Source: Lotus japonicus (Eukaryota > Streptophyta > Magnoliopsida > Fabales > Fabaceae). From it: a stretch of 64,000 bases of DNA. The DNA lies in contig NC_080041.1 of NCBI RefSeq assembly GCF_012489685.1, forward strand, positions 99,993,205-100,057,204, written 5' to 3'. Below, piece by piece: positions 23,239 through 40,800 of the stretch; position 1 is the stretch's first letter; every line of letters begins with the position of its first letter. The notes under the pieces were generated by a model that made no database searches, was not told the origin of the DNA, and saw nothing but the letters and a program-made list of their open reading frames with translations. The translations under genes were made by a program, and so were the position numbers.

Positions 23239-23452
23239 TTAATTTAATAGGTAAATTTTTCATTCACTAATTGGGTACATTAACTTTCTTTCAAAGATAT
23301 TGTTGCATTAAAATAACACAGGAAACAAAAGTGATACGAGAAGAATCATGCTTATCGAACCCAAGAGATTAAGGCATGAATACTATATTTCAAACGAGGG
23401 GCCGTTTTGAAAATTGAAAGGTTATTGGATACTTGTGATCATGTAAGAATTA

Positions 23453-24340
23453 GGGCTCGTTTGGTACGTCATATTAGGTATGATAGTATAAGCTTATACA
23501 ATACAATATGAGTTTATCCATTGTTTGGTGCTGACATTGTATTATATAAACTTATACATCAATCCCCTCTTATACATCAAAATGATGGATTATTTAATCC
23601 ACCCCATAGATGATGGATAAGGCATGATAAAAGTGTGATGTATAGACTACTTGAATATATTTAATCTATTGCACCACCACCACACTCCACCACCACCACC
23701 ACAACCACTACCACTGCTACTACCACCACCACTGCCGCCACCACCACCACCAGCTTCGCTGCCGCCACCACTATCTCCACCACCACCGTCGTTGTCGCAA
23801 CCACCACCGCCACCATCGCCGTCGCCGCCACCACTACCACTGCCCATACTACCGCCACCACCATTGCCACTATCGTTAATACCATCATCGTTTCGCCACT
23901 ACTACCACCGCCACCACCCTCTACCACCACTATCGCCGTCGCCACCACCACCACCACGACGCTCCACCACTGCAACCATTGTTGAAATTGTCATCGTTAT
24001 CGCCACCACTTCAGCCACCAGCGCCACTGCCACTTCAACCACCACCCTCCACCACCGCCGCTGTCACCACCGTCGCTCCACCACCATGCTCCACCACTAA
24101 CACCCTCGTTGATACGATCATCGTTTATGTCACTACCACCACCACCCTCCACCACCACTGTCGCCACCACCCAACACCACCGCTACCATCATCACCTCCC
24201 AATACCACCATTACCGCCGCCGCCATCCACCACCACCGCCATACGACCAAACGTTGTATAGTATTGAAATTTTATCAGGCCTAATACAATCAGGTCCTAT
24301 ACTATCATGCCTTATACTATACAACATACCATACATGCCC
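23453..24340. mobile_element. Harbinger-like MITE filled with CCA-type triplet repeats
   Basis: The ends are imperfect inverted repeats (GGGCTCGTTTGGTACGTC at left; reverse complement of right end GGGCATGTATGGTATGTTG), with further mirrored ATAGTATAAG-type blocks inside. TTA flanks both ends, the usual 3-bp target of PIF/Harbinger elements. The middle, 23672-24243, is a degenerate CCA/CCG/TCA triplet array. Confidence 0.6.
23672..24243. repeat. CCA-type triplet array
   Basis: About 570 bases of imperfect CCA, CCG, TCA and CTA triplets inside the Harbinger-like element. Every frame gives a low-complexity Pro/Ser/Thr/His or Gly/Val run, so the open frames on both strands are products of composition and not genes. 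Confidence 0.9.
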
Positions 24341-26131
24341 TTAAAGAAAATAATTAAAATAAGGAAGATAATTTAGAGATGAAGAAGCTTCAACGTTAAG
24401 ATAATAATTCATTATGGCAACCCAATTTATGTAGCTTATTTAATGATTCTTATGAAACCAACCATACCCCTTAAATTGTTAACTCACTCCCATGTTGTTA
24501 CTAACTATCCTCCCCAAACTCACTACCCACAAGCAACCATCATACAAGTGTTATGGAGTGCACATGCATGAAGAACAAAGAAGCTATCTAGAGGACATTC
24601 TACGAGCCGCTATCTAGACAAGTTAAAAGTATACGAAACTAATCATAAACCCTTTGCTATGAGCGATTATTCTTATCTACCTATACTCAATTTCTTCATG
24701 GTTCAGATGAATTAAGTAATTAACACATTCGTCAAGAGACAATTAACCACTAGAGATTATGATTATCCACTTCGTATATCAAGCACAAAGAAAAAATACC
24801 AATCATGAAAAGAAACTAAACAAGAGGACAGATAAAAATGATTCACATCATCAATTATGTTGCAACCTCGAGAAAGATATTTGTATACTTTTGTTATGTC
24901 TTGAGGTGTTGAGTTTTCATTCAATTATGTCTTGATCTTTGTTCACCGGACATTGATCCTTCAAGTTGTTACCGAATAACTTGGATTTCTTTTGAATTTG
25001 AGCACTACAACATATTTTTGAAACCACCCAAATGTATAGTATTATTGCATATAAATCACTAGACTTAAAAGAACACAAAGAAGACCTTATCCAAGTCCCC
25101 AATATGCTATTTGGGTGCTTTTGTTTGCTTGTGTTCTTTTCACGCGTTGACAATACTGCAACAACCCCTTTTTTTGGGCACTACTTGAGCAATGAGGAAA
25201 AACGGATGAGCATCCTAATGCCCAACAACTTTCGCGCCAATGCGTCCCTATCTCGAACGTCTTGTTTGGGTCAAGGTAAGTAAATATTTGTTGCCTAGTG
25301 ATTAACAATGACCTCAGTACATATTGTCTATGTTTATCTACTATTTGTTCAAGTGCACAAAGTAAGGAAAAAGAGCTTAATCTCAAACTTCCCTTTCTTT
25401 CTCAAAGCTCTCCGACTCTTCAAGAAGGAGAGTGGCAATGCTTGAAGCCTTGAACCATAAAGTTTTTATGGTGAGAAGTGAAACAAAAATGTGTACGAAT
25501 AGAAGAAGACCTATAATAGCCTAGCCAACAAGATCCTATTAAGTGGTCCAATCAGTCTAATGTGTGATGTTTAATAAGAAGAATCTTCCAGTAATTAGTT
25601 GATTAGGGATTGAATGGGAAAATGAACTATTATTACCTAGTCACATCGAAAATATGAAACAGTTTCTTTTAGTTAGGTCCGATTTGCGCTACCTCAAAGA
25701 CTGGATTCAAGTCCCTTCTAATGATAGGGTCGATTTACAGTTTTTGGTTGCAAGACCTAAATCCAAATATAGAATTTAAAATCGAGTTCATTCCTAAGTA
25801 ACAGTAACTAGTTTCTCAATATAAACCTTCTTAATTAATATATTTTAAAGTGTGTTGAACAAATGAGAAATTGCTACAAATTATAATATTAATTTTTAAG
25901 GTAAATAGAAATTTAAATTTACATTTTTAAGAATTAAGAATTAAATTATCTTTTTCTTATCAAAGAATAGAATTAAAATATCTAATTAATCCTTCTATTG
26001 AGGATTAAATTGAGCTATGGGACTATTCGATCTGTCTGGGTTAAAAGTTACTGAGAGCCTGCTGAGAGTATAGTAAGTAAAGCTTCGTCGTTAGGCTTTG
26101 AGGAAGCAGATTCGGTTGCTCCGCCGAGACG

Positions 26132-29100
26132 ATGGGTGGTTTCCGGTTAGTTCTGGCGGTGGCTGTGTTCCTCGCCTGCTTGATCTCCGTCTCTCTGTCT
26201 TTCCAATCCGATGAACTTCTCGACGACGAAGAATTCGGCCTCGAAGGTGGACGCCCATCCCAGTCCGAATCCCGTCCTCCACCTTCCACCACCACCACCA
26301 ATCGGAAGAGATTTTCCGACTCCTCCTCCGATTCCAAGATCCAGTTCATTCTCCAACACGCCTTTGGAGACTCCGATTTCACCGACGCCGGCAACTTCTC
26401 CGCTCGCCTCAAAACTTGGAGCCACGGCGCTCAGGTACCTTCGCTTCAAATCTAGTAGAAAATTTATTGAATTGGTATTGCGTCGATTCGAATCTATGCA
26501 AAACTGTGAATATTTTGACTTGTTAATTTCACCTTATTGTGCTGAGTTCGAATTGATATATATGATTATATGCAAGATTCATGCACTGAAAAACGGTTTT
26601 GATCTGTGGCAGACACTGACGAAGCTGCGGTTTACACGGGATACGTTTACTGATGTTGAGAAGAACAAGTTTCAAGTAATTTGTTTGTTTTCCATTGAGC
26701 TATTTTGCGTGTGAGTGTGTTTTCGCGCCTTTGTTAGCTTTGTGTGAATGTTTGGGACTGTTCTATTATTGCAGGAGCTGTTGCAAGGAGATGATTTCTA
26801 TAAGATTAGATTGCCATCCAATGTTTTGAGTCCTCCAGGAAGGGACTATATTGTTTCTTCAGTGAAAGCTGTAAGTGTGAATATAGATAGTTTAGTATTA
26901 GATAGTAGGAAACAAAAGTCAAGGACCCTTTTCAATCAAGCATGGTGGTCCTGGCCCTGGCCATTTACTATTCATACTATGGTTTTACTTTCATGTTTAT
27001 AATTGGGAAATGTGAAGTTTTTAGTTCCTTGATCTTTTTATTATTTTTCTAGCATTTTTTTGGTGAAGCATATAATGGGTGGTACTGCGGTATGATAGTT
27101 AGCAACATTGTTCTAACAATACTGGGTGTGGTTTGTTCCACACTTGCCTGATACTGAGTGAAAGTTAAACTGCTTCTTCTGTTTAACTCTTTTCCTGGCA
27201 TCCCTTTTCAATGTGTGAATAACTTTCAGTAACTTGAATCCTTGTTATACTGCTGCTGGATTTGTCAATATTTTTGGTAGTTGTGGCTCTCTTAGTTGTT
27301 CTTTCAGGGACTCTTTGAGCTATTGTCTCCAATTAGAACTAACAGTTCTGCCTTTTTGAATCCAGAGATGTCTTCCAGGGGATGGATTGGAGGAGCATTT
27401 TGTAATACACACGGTAATTTATGTTATTAAACTAAAATATGCTGTTTATACTGCAATTATGGGCTTCTATCTGCAAAATAACTTCTTCTCCACTCAACTC
27501 AAATTTTGATACATGAAGAGGCTTGTCATGGATACTCTCTTGCCATTTGAAAATCAAACGCAAGGGTCTCATGAAAGTGGGAAAAATAGTGAAAGTCTTT
27601 TGATGTAGATTCAATTAATCATTTTACTAGGAATATCCAGAATATGATAGGATTATCGATTCATAAGCAGGGTGTGTGCTATACTGCTGTATCATTTTAA
27701 TATGGGGTTGACAACACTGATCAAATCCGAAATTTCAATAGATCTATAGAGAGTAACTTCATTTTGGAGGTTTCTCTTGAAGGTTTTTATAAACTAGCTT
27801 TACTCTTTCCCAGCATCTCTAGTGCTTTCTTTGCCTCAAATTCTTGGATTCTACTATAAAAAAAACACAGGTTTGACCAGTCTCTCTTGTGGTTGAACTC
27901 TCAAAGTCTATTTCTCGCATGCCTTTCTGTGAATATCATCTTGTAGAGATAACTCCACAATCCTTCCTTAATTTCTTTATCAGTAGCTAAGACTTTCCTA
28001 CCTTCATTCTTAACACCTCTTGCACTAAATCCCTTGTTTTCTTACTCATCTCTTGGAAATCTTGTATATATTTCCCCCCTCATTTCCCAACCCTTTTGAC
28101 TCAGTAAGAACTACTTATGCTACCTTTCAAAATGTCTTTTGATCAATAACATTATTTAGCCAAGTTACATTACTAGCCTATTGGCACACTAGAGGCATTT
28201 TTATGCAAAATGATATTCTCTTAATTTTATATCCATTTTATATTTACGAAAAAGGAAGAGTCTTAAATCATAGCTGTAGTTTTTATAGTGAGACAGTTGA
28301 TTTTGGGAAAAAAAGGTAGAGAAAGTGGATTTTAAATGTGTTTTCATATGAATCAGGCTATCGAGTGCCAAAAAGACACAATGATGAATACAGAAGTAGA
28401 AAGTATTTAATGAATGGTACATCATTTAAGGGAACTTTGAAAGCTTTACTTTGTATTTAATACTTTTCATTTATGAATCCTTAACAGTCACAAGTGCCTT
28501 AAAGACGCTTGTTGGCATTTCCCAGTTCATATTTCATATTTCATGTAAATGGAGGAGACTTGAGAGAGCATGGGCGTTGTTCCCTATAAATTAGTGTATA
28601 ATACTTCAACCTGGAAACAGGACTGAACTTTGTCTGTATAGCTTTTCTTACAGAGCAGATATTTCTTTTTAATCTTATTGAGTCTCAGTCTTTCTATTTT
28701 TTCTGTTTCAGGAAGGTGTTAACATCTTGGCTGTCAATTATGGTGCCCATGGGGCTTGCCCTTATCCCCGGCAATTGAAGCTTGTAAGTCACATCTGCTT
28801 TTGACAACTGCACTCATTTCATGTTTCTCATTGAGCATAGCCCAAGTTTAAAACTTACCAACATGTCTTATTGTTATCTATTTTCTTATCCTATTGCTTC
28901 TGTTATTTTGTAAATAGAGTTGGTTTCTGTAAAAGGTAGAACAACCATCTGTTACTCTAATTATTTGTGCTGCCCATGGAGTCACTATTCAATATTCCTA
29001 TTTCTTTCCTTAACATACGAAAATTGATATCAATGAAGAATTTATTCAATGTTTATATTTGTTTTTGCCATACATGCAGTCATTTGCTTAAGCATCTAAA

Positions 29101-30818
29101 ATGATTGTCGCATGTAAGGGCTGTGAAGGCTAGTTTTACAATCTAGAATTCAAATATAAAAGTGTACTTAGATCCAAAATTAGCAGATGGAAGTTTAGAC
29201 CAAAGATGGGTTACCTTGTGAATATATTAGGGTCCTTAATCCTAATCCATGTTAGTTTTAAAGAGTAAAATTATCATATATGAAGCCTTTTATAAATTTA
29301 GTTTCAAGGAATATTCCATAGTCCATACATATGTCCTGGTTGATTTAATAACCTGCTGTGCTACAACTTGTCCTTTGTTCTTAAGAGTAACTAGATTTGA
29401 GAAAACTCTCTTGTGCATGTTTCAGCTCTATTTCATTACTAGTCCAATGGCTTATTTTATAACGTAAAAGCTAATTGTATACATGCTTTTGTTTTCTTGG
29501 CCTCAGCCAGCAAAGTGGTCTTTCAAGTCACACACAGTTTTGAAGAACAGTGAACAGGCACCGAGGTATATGTACTACGATTGACATTTTCACTCCTAAT
29601 TGTTTATTTTTATAAAAAAAGTGCAGGATGAAGGTTCTCTCTTAATTGCCAATTTTAGAAGGTTTTCTCCCTTTGTAAAACTAAGGAACAAAAAGTGCAG
29701 AATGAAAAACTGCTAGTGTATTGAAATTATGATATTGATTATATAACTTATACACATTATATGGAAATATAATTAGATCAAAATAATAGTCAAATGTCTT
29801 GTTCGCAGCAAACTATTTGCTGAATTCAATGTCCAGTATTTTATTTTAAAATTTGAGTTGCTTGTTTTCAGTGGATCTTTTGCATGCTTTTCTCAAATAT
29901 CTCAATTAAAATGAAAAAAAGAACATAAAAAAGTGGAAAATTAGAATTTGAAAATAGCTTCCCCAACTAGGAGCCTGTTTGTCTATTTCTCATCCCTCTT
30001 TCCGAGGCATGGAAACTGAAGTTAACCCCCCAACTCTACCCTGAGCCTCTGTCTTTTGAACTTCAGTTTGTGTCCTCCCACTATAATACAAACAGGCCCT
30101 AAATGTTTCCATCTTGTTGTCTGGACTTTGTTGACTAGATTCATATGGTCCTTATCTTATAGACTAGGAAGGAAGGAAACCTTTTGCAGTTTAGATCATT
30201 GACATTACACGTGATGTAACTGTTGAATCATCCTTATTAGAAGTTTTTACTTGTGCAGTTTGTGTTTTTTTTTTATATTCAACAAAAACATTTTTTTGCT
30301 TCCACAGAACGCCAATATTTGCTGAAGAGGTGCTTGGTGGAGAGGGAATAGATGGCGAAACTATAAAGCCAATAGAAAGGTCCTTTTGGGCTAAATATGT
30401 GAGTATACAGCATACATGATTGCTTGATCTTTAAGCCACGGCTTTTCCTTTTTTAATTACACTAATCAGTTCTTCTTATGTGGAAACTTCACATGAAATT
30501 ATTTGTCTATCTTTTCATAAGTATTAATCAGGTGTATGAAGAGAGACATAGATACAATATTTTACTCGACATTGTCATGAGAGAATCCAAATCCATGTAC
30601 ATATGTATTTATTTTCTAAAAAATCTCATTTGGAACCTGTTCAATATCAGTGGATGTACCTGATCCCTCTCGGACTCATTGTAATGAATGCGGTTACCCA
30701 AGCGATGAATATGCCTGAGGAACAGGCTGGTGCGCAAGGTGGCGCCGGACCTGCACCGCAGCAGCTAGGATCTGCTGCAGCTCAGCGCGGAACAAACTCT
30801 GGTGTGCGGAGAAGATGA
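26132..30818 (+). CDS. EMC10: ER membrane protein complex subunit 10 (EMC10)
   Basis: EMC10 is the lumenal, single-anchor subunit of the ER membrane complex, which inserts transmembrane segments. Eight exons in phase: 26132-26434, 26613-26675, 26775-26870, 27366-27413, 28712-28783, 29507-29565, 30308-30398, 30651-30818, encoding 299 residues. Residues 1-23 form a hydrophobic signal peptide (FRLVLAVAVFLACLISVSLS). The lumenal beta-rich domain contains FTDAGNFSARLKTW, YKIRLPSNVL, RDYIVSSVKARCLPGDGLEE, ILAVNYGAHGACPYPR, with cysteines in CLPG and ACPYP that could pair. A transmembrane segment starts near residue 245 (WMYLIPLGLIVMNAVTQAMN), followed by a short Gly/Gln-rich tail. Family and length agree with plant EMC10. 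It is convergent with CRT3. Confidence 0.93.
29970..30099. mobile_element. Small MITE in EMC10 intron 6
   Basis: 130-bp block with imperfect terminal inverted repeats GGAGCCTGTTTGTCTA at left and TACAAACAGGCCCT at right. The CTA trinucleotide next to each end could be a target duplication but is too short to be convincing. It lies in the intron at 29566-30307. Confidence 0.5.
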
Positions 30819-31886
30819 TCATTCATTTGGGAAGACAATCTTAGATTGACCTTTGATGTAACATTTCAAAATAATTTTAGTTGCATGTTAATATTGTGAG
30901 GTCTGTAAGAATTTTTTTTAATTTGATTTGCCTGTAAACTTTGAAACAGTAGTATCTTGAAGTTTTCCAATTAGATCGAGTAATTAATGTCATATTGAAA
31001 TTTTGACACGAAAAGAAGTTTGACTCAGGAGCACTGCTGTTTCAGTTTGAAATTCATGATTTTAATTTTTGAATGCAAGTTTATTTTGATAACTTGCACA
31101 CATGAGCTTCTATATTTTGCTCCCTCCCTGCTTGGACATATATTTGAATCCCCATAGTATATTAATATGTGCACTCATTTTTGTATCTATCATTCACATT
31201 TATCAATATTCAATATGATTTGAAGAACGTACTCAAATTCCTAGAACAAACTTGAGCCCTCTACAATGTCCTTTGCAATATGCTTTGAATCTAACCGGGC
31301 TCTCACTGCTGTCACTATGCTTTTTAATCATTCAAGCAGGAAGCATTACAATATCATGAGACTTGTTTTTTCAACGGATTTTTTTGTCATTCATAAGACT
31401 CAGTCTGAGAACTTATTTAAAGAGAATTAGACAATTAGACATGTATCACTGAACCAATTGGTTTCAACTAGCGTTTCACAAAGTTCTATTTATATTAATC
31501 AATTTCTTAAATCCTCATTTGGTTGGTTAATGAAATGAACATACACCGGAGTTACAAAATAGTTGAATTGGACAGCAAATGAAAATGCTGAGACCTTAGC
31601 ATTAGTACTAATGCAATTGCAAGGGGACGTTAGCGGGCAAAAAGTTGATGAAACTTTTATTAAGTATTGAGATGAAAATGTTCACATTACAGCCAATTAG
31701 TATCCAAACACTTGATTATCAGGATAATAACTTCAATGGCACCAATGATTTTCAATTTTCATTGATTCACCGTGCAATGTTCACGTTTATCCCATAAATA
31801 TCAACATAATCATAATCATAATTCATAACAGTCAACAACTTCTTCCCAGCCCGAAAACATATCACAAAGAAGGACTCTTTATCCCA
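30819..31886. other. EMC10-CRT3 convergent spacer
   Basis: About 1.07 kb between the two stop codons, so both 3' UTRs and polyadenylation regions lie here. AT-rich, no further gene or clear repeat seen. Confidence 0.6.
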
Positions 31887-37298
<5,412 letters not shown>

Positions 37299-38629
37299 TT
37301 ATGTATTAAGCAATATTTGCTCAATGACACTTCCACCTTCCATTTGCAGAGTTGAACTTACTTATAGAGGCAATACCTTCATCTTTGCCCCCTCGTGTCT
37401 TCTTAATTACTTATATGCCACACACTAAAATGAATTTTTAATAACTAAATACTTATTATGTTTTACATATATTTTCAAAAGATATGATGGTCTATTCCCT
37501 TATTCAGGGTCTTAATATCAAAGTCTTTCAAATAAATCAATTACTTCTTTAAAATATTCATTTTGAAAAATGCCTTTTATTGTCTAAAATATCAAAGAAA
37601 TTGATTGTTAAATTATCCAATTGTAAGACTTTAATGTTCAAAAGAGCCCTCTATTTTATTTTAACCAATAGTTATTCAATTAAACATTAATTGTTCAAAA
37701 GAACTAATAGTTCACAAGAGCAAAATAGTCCTTATTGTTCAGTGTGATGAATATCACAATAAGCTTAAGCTCCACTATTGTAAATTTAATTTTTTCTTCC
37801 AAATTAATATTACCAAAACACAAATTAATTAATTTTATCATTTTTATATTTTAAAATTAAAAAAATTATAAGTTGATTGTAATCATTACCAACACTTACT
37901 AAAATAAGCTTGATCCTTTTTGCTTATGCTTTTGGCGTGTATCTCACTGGGGAAAGAAAATTGCTGTTGATTATAGAAAAGCCATGATCATTAGTGTTGA
38001 AATTGTCCAATAGAGAGCTAATTTTGACGTGGCTATGGCCAATGATACCACTTCTTTCATTCATTTCTGTGTCATTTTTATTTTTGTTTTTGTTTAAATG
38101 AAACAAAATACCAAGTCAAGGTCTACGAGACTTTAGAAAAATCATCAAACCAAAGAAGAAGGCAAGTGAGAGACATGATTTTTATGATTAACAAGTTTTT
38201 GTGTTCAAGAGTTCAGTGACCCTTTCCATACCCCTTCGGAGAAGGTTCAAGGAATGTATTTGAATTGTCAACGACGACCCAAAGTCAACCTGGCTACGTT
38301 GACTCAAAGTCTATCATTCTGTTTCTTTCAATTCTTCCATTTTACATACCTCACTTCCGAGTAATAATAATTTTTTGGTTTAATACATCAAAAGGTCCCT
38401 GGAATTGTAAAGAGAATTAGTTCTAGGACCTGAATTTTTTTTGCATCAAATTGGGTCCCTAAGAAATTTTTTTTAATTCAATTAAGGCCAAAGTGTGTCA
38501 GTTCAATTTTGTCCTAGTCATCAATTCCACGCGGCTTTTTTTAATTTTTTTCAATAAAAAATTATAAAAAAAAATTAATTTTTAATTCCAACTCATCTCA
38601 TTTATTTAAGGAGAAAAATAAAAATAAAA

Positions 38630-40009
38630 TGGTAAATAGTCAATTTGGTCCCTAAATGTGTGAGCCGACTTCACATTGGTCTCTAAACTTTTAAAATGCC
38701 TCTCGCGGTCCCTGAATGTAGCAAAACTCATTCACGTTAGTCCCTCGGTTAAAAACATGTTAATGGACGTTAACAAATTTATTTTTTATAATTTTTTTTA
38801 CCTGGGTGGACTGCCTACGTGGAATTGGAATGTTGAGAAAACATTTAGACGTCAAATTAGTCCCTCGATGTGGCAAACTAGTCCTCAATGTGGAAAAAAA
38901 AATTCTATCACCTCTAAATTCTGATTCAGATCCAAAAATCTTCCAACTTCATCACAAATTGAACCCAAAAAACTTCAACAATGACGTAGTTTTCACGATG
39001 AGAGCTTTCAACCCATCCTGTTTAGATTTTTTCTCTCTAAAACCCCATCTTCTTCTTGCTGCAATCTCAAAGTTCTCAACTTTCTTACTTCCATAAGAGT
39101 GAAATCCAACATCTTCATTCCCTATTTCCCACCTTCTCCAACATGTACGATAAAACAAACATACCCAGAAAGCAGAACAAGTTCATCATCTTACAAAAGT
39201 TATGTTGAAAATGAAAAGGAGAACTTACTCTTTGTAGGAGATCAACAAATATCAAGACAGAGTTACATTTGTCAAGAAAAAACATCATTTTTTTTACATT
39301 CTTCAAATACCCAATTCATGATATATTCAAGAAAAGAAGGTCGAGTAAAAGAATGAAATTTTGGAAACAAAGATACAAACATGCAAAGTGCATAAAATGA
39401 AAGATACAAACATGTAAAGTGCATAAAATGAAAGAGGAACTAAAGGGTAGGATTTTGTGAAGGATATGCAAGATCTTCACTCTCATCTCCGTCCCCAGCA
39501 ATAGACGATGGTGTAGAGTCTCTGCGAATTGTGAATTTACAATTTAGAGACCAAGATGAAGGGTTTAAGGGAAAATGTTACAGGACGTGAAGCTATGATT
39601 ATTCTCCCTCAAGTATCCTGGCCAGCAGCGCATGGCGGAGTGGTACCTCTTTTCGGATCCCTCCCGACTCGAATCCAACCGCGCGGGTTGGAGTAGCTGG
39701 ATTTGGACCCTCCGAATCTGAGATCGGATTTGTGGAAGAATATGAAGGTTGAGGGAGGAGGAGGAAGAAGATGAAGTTTCATTTTCTTCATTTTTTGGGG
39801 GAAAATAAATAATTTCCACATCAGCACTCTTGGATGGAAAAAAAATTCCACATCACTGATTCCGTTAACGTCCGTCAATTTATTTTAACCTAAGCACTAC
39901 CGTGAATGAGTTTTGCCGCATTCAGGGGACCGCGATAGGCATTTTAGAAGTTTAGGGACCAATGTGAAGTCGGCTGACACATTCAAGGACCAAGTTGGCT
40001 ATTTACCCA
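38630..40009. mobile_element. Nested Mutator-like element
   Basis: Terminal inverted repeats of about 150 bp start TGGTAAATAGTCAATTTGGT at left and, on the reverse strand, TGGGTAAATAGCCAACTTGG at right, with mirrored blocks including GCCGACTTCACATTGG and AATGAGTTTTGCCGC-type words. AAAATAAAA lies directly outside both ends (38621-38629 and 40010-40018), a 9-bp duplication in simple sequence. The 1.1-kb interior has only short frames and a 31-bp tandem duplication (39369-39430). Confidence 0.82.
39369..39430. repeat. 31-bp tandem duplication
   Basis: Two copies of a 31-base unit starting AAAGATACAAACATG, one base different, inside the nested Mutator-like element. Confidence 0.9.
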
Positions 40010-40681
40010 AAAATAAAAATATTAAAAAATTACAATGTATTTAACTTTGATCCTAATTATATCTTAATCCTTATCTCCTTCCATCTCCATGGAATCAACA
40101 ACAACAAATTCAGAAAGAAAAAATTCTCAGAATCAACAATAAATCTAACATCAACCACCATCTTCATCCTCAAAGTTCAAACCACCAAAAACCTATTCCC
40201 TTTACCAAGAAATCAACCCACAAAAAACAACTAAAAAATCCAGAAATAAACCCAGAAACAACCACAAATTCAACATCACCCATCATCTTCATCTTCAACC
40301 CCAATCCACCAAAAATCTCTTCCCCTTACCCAAAAACCAACCCCACAAACCTCCTACCCTCCTCCCACTGTTCTGGAACCCAAAAAATCTACATCTGTGG
40401 GTATAACCAAGAAGCATTCTTCTTCACAACTTTGAATCCACTTTTGCAATATATAAAGCCAGAAATCACACCCCAAACATAAACCCATAAAATAGTTGAA
40501 GAACAAAAGGGGAAGAAGCTCATAATTTTCAATCAGAAAATGGGTCTTCATCTGGTGCTTTTGGGTACAATTTCTCCGCCACCACTTGATCTCCCCAATA
40601 CCGCCGCTCAACCTCCACCGCGCCGCCGCTCGATGTCGTCATAGTCGCCGTTGCAGAATATGTTGTCGCGGGCACAAGGAG

Positions 40682-40800
40682 GAGTCGTCGTACCCAAGGT
40701 CAACGGATATAATGGTTCCATAAGGCTTGAACAAATCAAGTAGGTGAGCAGCGTTGAAGCTTTTGGGAAGATTGCAGACATAGAATCTTTGTCTGGGTTT
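40682..40800 (-). pseudogene. Captured RRM protein fragment in Mutator-like element
   Basis: The minus strand translates to RQRFYVCNLPKSFNAAHLLD followed by LFKPYGTIISVDLGY. This has the first strand-helix-second strand of an RNA recognition motif: RNP2-like FYVCNLP, helix, then FKPYGTIISV. It looks like plant chloroplast or organelle RNP proteins. The RNP1 half is absent: after the DDS residues the frame runs into unrelated sequence. It lies inside the outer Mutator-like element, so it is best read as a host exon fragment picked up by transposition. Confidence 0.72.

Larger units (their letters stand above)
20900..26131. other. LUC7-EMC10 divergent spacer, repeat-rich
   Basis: A 5.2-kb spacer holding two SINEs (21036-21207, 21283-21395), a Mutator-like MITE (22692-23238) and a Harbinger-like element (23453-24340). 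Between them, 21500-22680 has short frames on both strands that I cannot assign to a family; an acidic frame at 21889-22092 on the minus strand is the most protein-like. From 24345 to 25980 no gene was recognised. The EMC10 promoter should lie just left of 26132. Confidence 0.5.

Noticed and set aside
23647..24284. Several long open frames on both strands (Pro/Ser/Thr-, Gly- and Val-rich)
   Set aside because: They are produced by the CCA-type triplet array. All frames are low complexity and no domain is recognisable.
24917..25386. Overlapping minus-strand frames of 78 and 99 residues
   Set aside because: No recognisable domain, no splice-consistent extension and no neighbouring exons; left as non-coding.
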